Below, piece after piece: positions 21,879 to 64,000 of a DNA stretch of 64,000 nucleotides. The translations under genes and the position numbers were made by a program. The notes under the pieces were generated by a model that made no database searches, had not been told where the DNA came from, and worked only from the letters and a program-made list of their open reading frames with translations. The stretch is from the NCBI GenBank assembly GCA_031763025.1, contig JASSKH010000041.1, positions 1,860,001-1,924,000 of the forward strand. Direction: 5' to 3'. Numbering within the stretch: the first letter of the stretch is position 1; each line of letters starts with the position of its first letter. This stretch comes from Macrocystis pyrifera (lineage: Eukaryota; Sar; Phaeophyceae; Laminariales; Laminariaceae).

Positions 21879-21929
21879 CGGCCCCTACTGATGGTTGGTC
21901 TATTGACTACCAACCAAGGTACTCTATCA
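21879..21929 (-). repeat. 51-bp terminal direct repeat, 5' end of element
   Basis: Identical to 11,601-11,651. It ends 12 bases before the Gag ATG, leaving no room for a usual leader. This suggests either a very short terminal repeat or a 5' deletion. Confidence 0.85.
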
Positions 21930-22445
21930 CACAAAACTACGACACGGAGATACTACACTGCTGTCTACTATGCGTACTGCATACCAGTATAGCAGTAGTA
22001 GTGCAACACCACGTCATCGTACTTGGTACGACAGGCACGGCGTACACATATGTGTAAAAGAGACAATAACCGAAAGGAACAAAGGAAATATAATCAATCG
22101 GGGAAACGAAAAGAAACAAAAAGGTGTCGTGCCCCCCAGAAGGAGATGTGGCAGACAACACGAAAAACACGTCACCAAATATATGCCCTCAAAATGAACG
22201 AACTCACCACATATAGCTGAGTACGACCACGAACGAACCCGAGGAAAAAAACAGGCAAGCCGAAGCACAACCAAACAAAACAAAAAACACGCTTGAGGCA
22301 GCCGCAGCAGTTTGTGGAACGAGTAGGATACACAGGTGTGTGTTCTTCACATTACGAGGTATACACTGTTCTTTCTATCCGTCGACATCCAGCACAACCA
22401 GTATCCGTGCCAATTCTTCAATCCTAGAGTACAAGTTCTGTGGTA
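21930..22445 (-). repeat. LINE 3' UTR copy
   Basis: Minus-strand copy of the LINE family 3' UTR. It spans the GTCGTGCCCCCCAGAAGG word near 22,122 and the GCAGCAGTTTGTGGAACGAG word near 22,304. A separate tail fragment with the GTCGACATCCAGCACAACC word lies at 22,381-22,440. No coding sequence. Confidence 0.6.
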
Positions 22446-22484
22446 ACAAAACTACGTTACAGAGATACTACTACAATAGTACAC

Positions 22485-22700
22485 TGTAAAAAAAAAAATA
22501 TTTCAAAAAAATAAATGAATTAAAATTTGAAAAAAATTAGAAATAAAATTATTAACATGTATAAATAAATTTTGAAACTTAAATAAAGCGTTGGCGGGGG
22601 CCCTTGCTCAATTTGCGAATAAAAGAAAAATAGTACCCCGGACAATTCCTACTTCAATAATAGTGCATTTTGTCTACAATTGAAGCTGTGTGTTAATTGC
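22485..22700. other. AT-rich stretch, no gene
   Basis: A strongly AT-rich block (22,485-22,590) unlike its surroundings, followed by ordinary sequence. No ORF, repeat or RNA gene is recognisable. Confidence 0.5.
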
Positions 22701-22737
22701 GAGTATCCAGACAAATTGGTTTTAGTGACAGTACTAT

Positions 22738-22840
22738 TACGGAGGAACATAGTAAATAGGACCAAATATTGTTTGTAAAAATAGGGAAATATGTAGGTTT
22801 TTGTGTGTACCGTAGGTCCTATTTATTATGCCCCCCCGAA
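22738..22840. mobile_element. MITE, copy 2 of 3
   Basis: Same family as 3,182-3,284: the internal AAAAATAGGGAAATATGTAG word and the right part ACCGTAGGTCCTATT are conserved, while the terminal repeats have drifted. It lies upstream of the decayed second LINE. Confidence 0.7.
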
Positions 22841-22969
22841 ATAATTGGATTTGTCCAGACACTTTGTTTCGGTGATTGTCTATGAATTGGAATTAATTGT
22901 CCAGACGATTATTTTCAAATACCATCTATTAATTGGAATTGTATTACAGTCGAACCACACTGCGTTGGG

Positions 22970-25270
22970 GGGAAAATGCCGGCCGGTTTGCGTGGGCATG
23001 GCATGGAGGAGACTCATCACCGCAGAGGTTATGCGACAGTGCCGGCCGCGGTTGGAAGAGGTAAGCCGAGAGGTGAGCGAGGCAGTTTGGGGGCAGTTTG
23101 GGGTCGCCGTACCCGGCGGAGTGGAGCATGTGGGATTGAGGGCTAGGACGCTACACAGTCGTTTTTCCAGGAGGGCAACTGGCTCGTTCGCACGGACTGC
23201 TCCAACGCTTTCAACACCGTAAAAAGGACGGCGGAGCTAGAAGAGGTGGCAAACCGCGTGCCAGCGCTCATGCCGTCAGTGGCCAAGTGCCACGGCACAA
23301 GACCAGCCGACGTGTTTTTCCGGATGGATTCAGGAGAAACCAGGACGATCGCTTGTTCCAGCGGTGTCCAGCAAGGAGACTCCATGACACAGGGACCAGC
23401 TGTTCTGCCTGGCGTTGCAACCGGGGCTAAAGCGATTCCGAAAATAATTCGAGGGAAAATGAGTGGAAGCCTTCGCATATATGGACGATGTCTCTCTCGG
23501 CCATACGGGGGATCACGGCCAACACGGTTAGAGCGTTCGCCTTCCTCGGCGAGAGCTCGGTATTGTGGTCCACGCCGCCCAAACAGTGGCACTTCCACCC
23601 AAAGGGCACGCCCCAACGGTGGAAGAGGTTTCGCTCCTGAAAAGTGTTGAAGTCTGCATCGCAGACGAAGGAGGGGTGACGGTGGTGGGTGTCCCGATCG
23701 ACACGGAACAATACGTGCGGGGGCGAGCAATGGAGGCAGTGAGGGATGGGGGTGCGGACCGCCTTGCGCACTGCCTCGCTAACATGCCCGACAAACAAGC
23801 AGCGGCCCTCATCGCCGTCGAATCTCCCGGGGCACAGACGAGCTACCTCGAAAGGGCTCTAGACTCGGGGCTGCCCCTCGAAGCATGTAGAAGGACAGAC
23901 TACGGGGCGCAGTGGGCGTACGAGAAAATGGCCGAGCTATCGGGAGCGGCCGGGGCACCATCGTTTTCCCAGGAGGGGTACCTGGATAGTCGGCTGACTC
24001 TCAAACCTTACCAGCAGGCCCAATCACACCTTTCTACGGGAGCGGGAGGGTTAGGACTGCCGTCGACAGAAGCGAGGAGAATGTTGGCCTCCATTGGCAG
24101 CAGGGTGGGGATCTTGCCGGAAGTTTTAGCAGACCCCACAGGCCCGTTAGGAGACAAAGTGAGGAGAGGGCTCCCGGAATCCAGCATGATTGCTCAACTA
24201 GGAGGTAGCTTGCGGGAGATTCGAGACACATGGGGGGTGACGAACGAAGCGATGGCGGGCATTCTCCCCGAATCTTGGCTGGAATGGGGTCTAGGCGCAG
24301 AGGAGGACCTGGCTCCAAGGCCCCTAGAGGCCGACATGCTGGCTGCGCACGACGCCGTGACCACTAGTTTGCGCAAAGCCCAACAGAAGTTGGGCAAGTT
24401 GGTGAATCAAGGTCGGCACGCTGCCCACACTGCTTTGTTGGAGCTACTGGAGACGGCACGCCCCCCGGACCGGGCGACCCGCTGGGTGGGACCGAGACCA
24501 AGGTCTTCGCCAAATTTTGCTATATGTGTCTACAGGGGGCAGAAGCCACGGCTTGATTTCGGCCTTGGCCACTCATTCCGTGTCATACCCGCATCAGAGT
24601 TCGTGGGGATGGAAGGCGTTTCATGGAGATTGAGGAGCAGGTGGCAGTGAGGTGCCCCTGCTGCGATGCAGTTGACGTGGACACCTGCCACGCGCGCATC
24701 TGTCCCAGAGCAGGGGCGAAGGTAAATCAGCACCAACTGCTTGTCCATGCGATGTCCCGTACGTTGAAGCGGCTAGGAATTCGACACCATACCAATTGGA
24801 GAGCGGCAAACCGTTCACCGCAGACCAAAATCTGCGGATGGACAATATCGTCAGGAGAGGAGGTCACCGGGGCGCTCCTAACAGGGAGTATAGGGAGAAG
24901 TCCATCCTGCTGGATGTCACCCATGCTGACTCTCAAGCGCAGGTACACCTGCGAGGAGGCAGTGCTGATCACGATGGATCAGCTGCCTCTACCTCCGAGG
25001 CGTGCAAACGCCAACACTACGCTCGTCCGGGACATGCGTCCTTTAACGAACGGAGTCACAGACTTGCCACATTAGCAGTGGAAAGCTATGGGCGTCTTGG
25101 GGTAGAGGGCAGTAAGTTCATCGACCAGCTGGCAGCTAGTGTTGTGGGGGGGAGGGTTGGTGGGTCGATGGGAAGGAAAGGGGTGGTGAAGGAATGCCTG
25201 CTTCAAATCGTCTCTGTGACTACACTGACAGGTCGCTATTTCGAGGAGGGTGTCGCGCTTTAAACTCCAG
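22970..25270 (+). pseudogene. Decayed LINE with RT remnants, zinc motif and likely restriction-like endonuclease
   Basis: A plus-strand retroelement protein broken across frames. In order: RT blocks with SGVQQGDSM (near 23,360) and the catalytic AYMDDVSL (near 23,475); a 361-residue open piece (23,565-24,650) with KTVALP-type RT end and LSTGAGGLGLPSTEARRM; a CPCC-x-C-x-H zinc-type motif (24,655-24,690); and DLRMD-type then KSILLDVTHAD residues (24,840-24,930), which fit a PD-(D/E)xK fold. The latter is the type of nuclease used by early-branching LINEs (R2/CRE/NeSL-like) for target cleavage. At least four frameshifts make it a pseudogene. Family placement by comparison from memory; a profile search would settle it. 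Confidence 0.7.
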
Positions 25271-27040
25271 CTTAGGGACCGCCAGGAATCGAGAAGGAGC
25301 AGGGGGGGGTGTACTCGATAGGAGGGATCTACTCGGTCTCAGGCATGGCCGTAGTCGTATGACCATAGACCCTCACATCCCTATAATGCCGGGACGTAAT
25401 ATGCCGGGTTTTCACCGATCCAGACATTGGTTGCACCAAGCGCGGAGCGCCGTCAAAAGCAGGGGGGGGGGGGGAACATAAACCCACACCGATGGCGCGG
25501 GGATGGAGCTAGAATAGAACGTAAAGAGCACATCTCGAGACGGAGGAGGAAGCAAGGACAACAAATGGAATATTATAGACCATTGAATTCGGAGACTGCC
25601 TATATATTGGAATTGTCTGGACAATAGGGCGAGGTTGGGATCATTTAATAGAAATTATCTGGACCGTAGAGCTCGATACGTTTCAATTATTAATAGTTGG
25701 AATTAGAGATCACTACTATATACCTGGTAGACAGTCAACTGCAATAAGAAAACAGCAGTTTGACAATAGGACTTGTCTTTTGTCCAGGGTGTAGGGGATC
25801 GTATGCAGAAAGCAGAGTAAACAATACAATACCATGTCATCATATCATGTACCCTGTCATTATATATGCTGGATACGACAGAGACGATATACACAATCTA
25901 TGATCGAGAGAGAGAGAAAAAAAGAAAACAACTTGGAAGAGAAGAGTGGGAACCTAAAATAAAATGTCGTGCCCCCCGTACGGGATGTGGCAGACATTTA
26001 TTAACAAGAACACTCCAGGTTGCGGCAGGCCCACTCCAGGTTGGGGCAGGCCGAAGCGGAGAGGTATTATTTTAGCTCATGCAAATACGTGGCGATATAA
26101 TTTATTACCTGGTATCGGCAGATCGCATGACTCCGATTCAAGTGTTGCGATCTGTTTGGTGGCGAATCAGTCTCGAAGCACAGAGAGGCGTCACCGAATA
26201 GTGAAGATTCGGGCATTTATTTTCCCTCCGTCAATGCGTTAAACATATACCTTGTACTCTTCTAGTAGTGAGCAGGTGAATATCTTACGTATCATTTTAG
26301 TTTTTCGATTATTTTGTTGCAAGAGGTCCTATTAATAAGATGTTGTATCCCGCCCTAATGCTATTACATAACCAGATAACAGGTTGCAGCAGCAGTGAGG
26401 ATCTGAGTTATCACATATAGGCGTGCGATCGTTACTTCAACAGCTTGGTTGACCCTGAGCATAATATATTTTTTTACACCTGGTAGGATTTAATGTTGTA
26501 CTCGGTGCTGAGCACATTTTCTTAATCCAATTTTGTTGGCATCTCTCAAAAAGTTAGCCTCATTTTCTTGGCTTATAAATCATTTCATAATAATTATTAT
26601 TTGTAGTAGTTGTCCTTCTCACGGTAGAACTTCTTCCCCTTTTTTACTCCTCACCTGCTGTGTTGACTCCTGGGTACCTACGAGGATGGCGCCTCATTAC
26701 CATGTCGCGCACCCTTACTTACATGTTTTGGAGGCTCCTTCCGCCCGAAACCACTTTTCGTTGGGCAGTCAGATCTGCGAGATTCCTTGACACCTCGTGG
26801 GCAGAGCAGGTGAGCATGTTCAGTGTTTTATCGCGCAGCCAGTCGAGCCACGGTCTGTGTGAGAACAGGGACCACGGTACTTACTATGATACCAAGCACC
26901 GTTTGGTAAACATTGATGCATGTACCAGAGGTACCAAGTATTATTGTAGTATTATTATTAATAATAGGATACTCAGTATATTATTACAATCTGCTCCCTT
27001 GTTTCGAGCATCATCGTGTATTTCTTGTCCCTCATAAATC
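25270..27040. other. Intergenic, LINE fragment and AT-rich words
   Basis: A G-run (25,461-25,472) and copies of an AATTGTCTGGACAAT-like word (25,607 and, before the LINE, 22,700-22,900). A minus-strand LINE 3' UTR fragment lies at about 25,810-26,050, with a GATGTGGCAGACATTT word. From 26,050 to 27,040 I see no gene. Confidence 0.45.
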
Positions 27041-27386
27041 AACCAGCGCCTGACGTTCTGTCAGCGGTGTGCGTGTGTAGTGCTGAGCGCTGAGAGTGAT
27101 GCGTGGAGGCTATTATTGCTCGCTCAGAACTGTTGTTGTTGTTGTTGTTGTGGCTGTCTATCGCTGAGTCCAGGTGGCTTCCGCTGTGAGGCAGGCTTGG
27201 CGAAGTGCGAATTGTCGGTGTGGTCTTCCGCTTTGGGAGGTGGAGAGGGCACACCACCACCAGCACAACCCCTGTCTGTGCGGGAAAAAAAAACGGCGAT
27301 CCACACTGCTGCTGTAGACTCAAACCTCGATTGATTGGTTGTGCTTGACAATTTGGTTGTGGTTTAAAACAAGAATAAAACCACCG
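27040..27386 (+). promoter_or_regulatory. Putative 5' region of the multidomain gene
   Basis: Upstream of the proposed start codon (27,387). It contains a GTT-type microsatellite (27,130-27,152) and ATTGG (reverse CCAAT) at 27,333 within a TTG-rich stretch. No TATA box is convincing. Transcription start is unknown. Confidence 0.25.
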
Positions 27387-63677
<36,291 letters not shown>

Positions 63678-64000
63678 GTGCGATGCCATGGTGTGGGGCT
63701 TGCAGCAAGGTTTTTTATTGCGTGTAGGAAGTATCGACGACGGGGTGTCACTGTGTAGATCGCACGAGATGACGCCGCGGGTGGCGTTACTGTTGCCACC
63801 GGCGCCATTGCAATGCCGTTGGTGTTCCTTCGGCTATTGACGGCAAGGTGTACCTAGCCAACAACATGTGAGGATTTGGAGTCTATAGCAATGCGGTATG
63901 TCTTAGCTCGTGTGGCGGTAGTTCCGTCTTCTTGTACTGCTGTACTATGATATTTGTTTCCTCTATTTCTTCTGTTAAGTCGGCCTCTGACTTGTACGAT
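63678..64000 (+). other. Intron or next exon region, unresolved
   Basis: After donor GTGCGA (63,678) the next part of the flavin domain (a G-D then G-P-x-G motif) is not visible before the window ends. Confidence 0.4.

Larger units (their letters stand above)
11601..21929 (-). mobile_element. Ty3/gypsy retrotransposon with NADAR domain and chromodomain-like tail
   Basis: A 10.3-kb minus-strand element. In its own direction: terminal repeat, Gag, proline/serine-rich spacer, NADAR-like domain, aspartic protease, reverse transcriptase, RNase H, 54-bp repeat array, integrase and chromodomain-like segment, an approximately 1.1-kb 3' untranslated part (which includes a G-run at 11,928-11,943), terminal repeat. 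The PR-RT-RH-IN order is that of Ty3/gypsy elements. Pol is spread over three frames with a stop near 17,160 and frame changes near 18,250, 17,050 and 14,180, so this copy is unlikely to be active. Confidence 0.9.

Noticed and set aside
23565..24650. 361-codon ORF as a host gene
   Set aside because: Flanking frames hold the RT YMDD motif and a zinc/nuclease tail, so it is one piece of a broken LINE.

Overview
This window is eukaryotic nuclear DNA. It has split genes with GT-AG introns, a tRNA-derived SINE family with poly(A) tails, two kinds of LINE, a Ty3/gypsy LTR-type retrotransposon, MITEs and many microsatellites. Nothing bacterial (operons, ribosome binding sites) is present. Intron density, intron lengths of several hundred bases, roughly balanced GC content and the protein architecture suggest a stramenopile, most likely a brown alga. 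That placement is inference and could be wrong.

Bases 1 to 11,600 are a graveyard of one LINE family. Several 5'-truncated copies lie in both orientations (1.4-5.8 kb) next to one nearly complete copy on the minus strand (7.2-10.95 kb), whose reverse transcriptase ORF is interrupted by a single in-frame stop. A 45-bp minisatellite and a 60-bp doublet follow. Bases 11,601-21,929 are a minus-strand Ty3/gypsy element bounded by 51-bp direct repeats. It encodes Gag with a CCHC knuckle, a NADAR-like domain joined to an aspartic protease, reverse transcriptase, RNase H, about 19 copies of an 18-residue repeat, integrase and a chromodomain-like tail. Pol is broken by stops and frameshifts. Bases 22,970-25,270 hold a decayed LINE of a second type, with a zinc motif and a likely restriction-like endonuclease at its C end.

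From 27,387 to beyond the right edge I reconstruct one large plus-strand host gene from 21 exons. The order is signal peptide, animal-type haem peroxidase-like domain, DOMON, cytochrome b561, cytochrome b5, a long acidic/proline-rich linker, and the start of a cytochrome b5 reductase-type flavin domain. Frames and splice phases agree at every junction except one (exon 13 to 14). The layout resembles dual oxidases in logic (a peroxidase-like ectodomain fused to a transmembrane haem electron-transfer module) but uses unrelated membrane and reductase modules. The peroxidase domain has lost its distal and proximal histidines, with tyrosine at the proximal position, so it is probably not a conventional peroxidase.

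The proposed first intron is 12.7 kb. It has collected three SINEs, a MITE, a pair of 250-bp direct repeats enclosing a 282-bp tandem array, and other duplications. The intron of 6.7 kb near the right edge holds trinucleotide arrays and segmental duplications.
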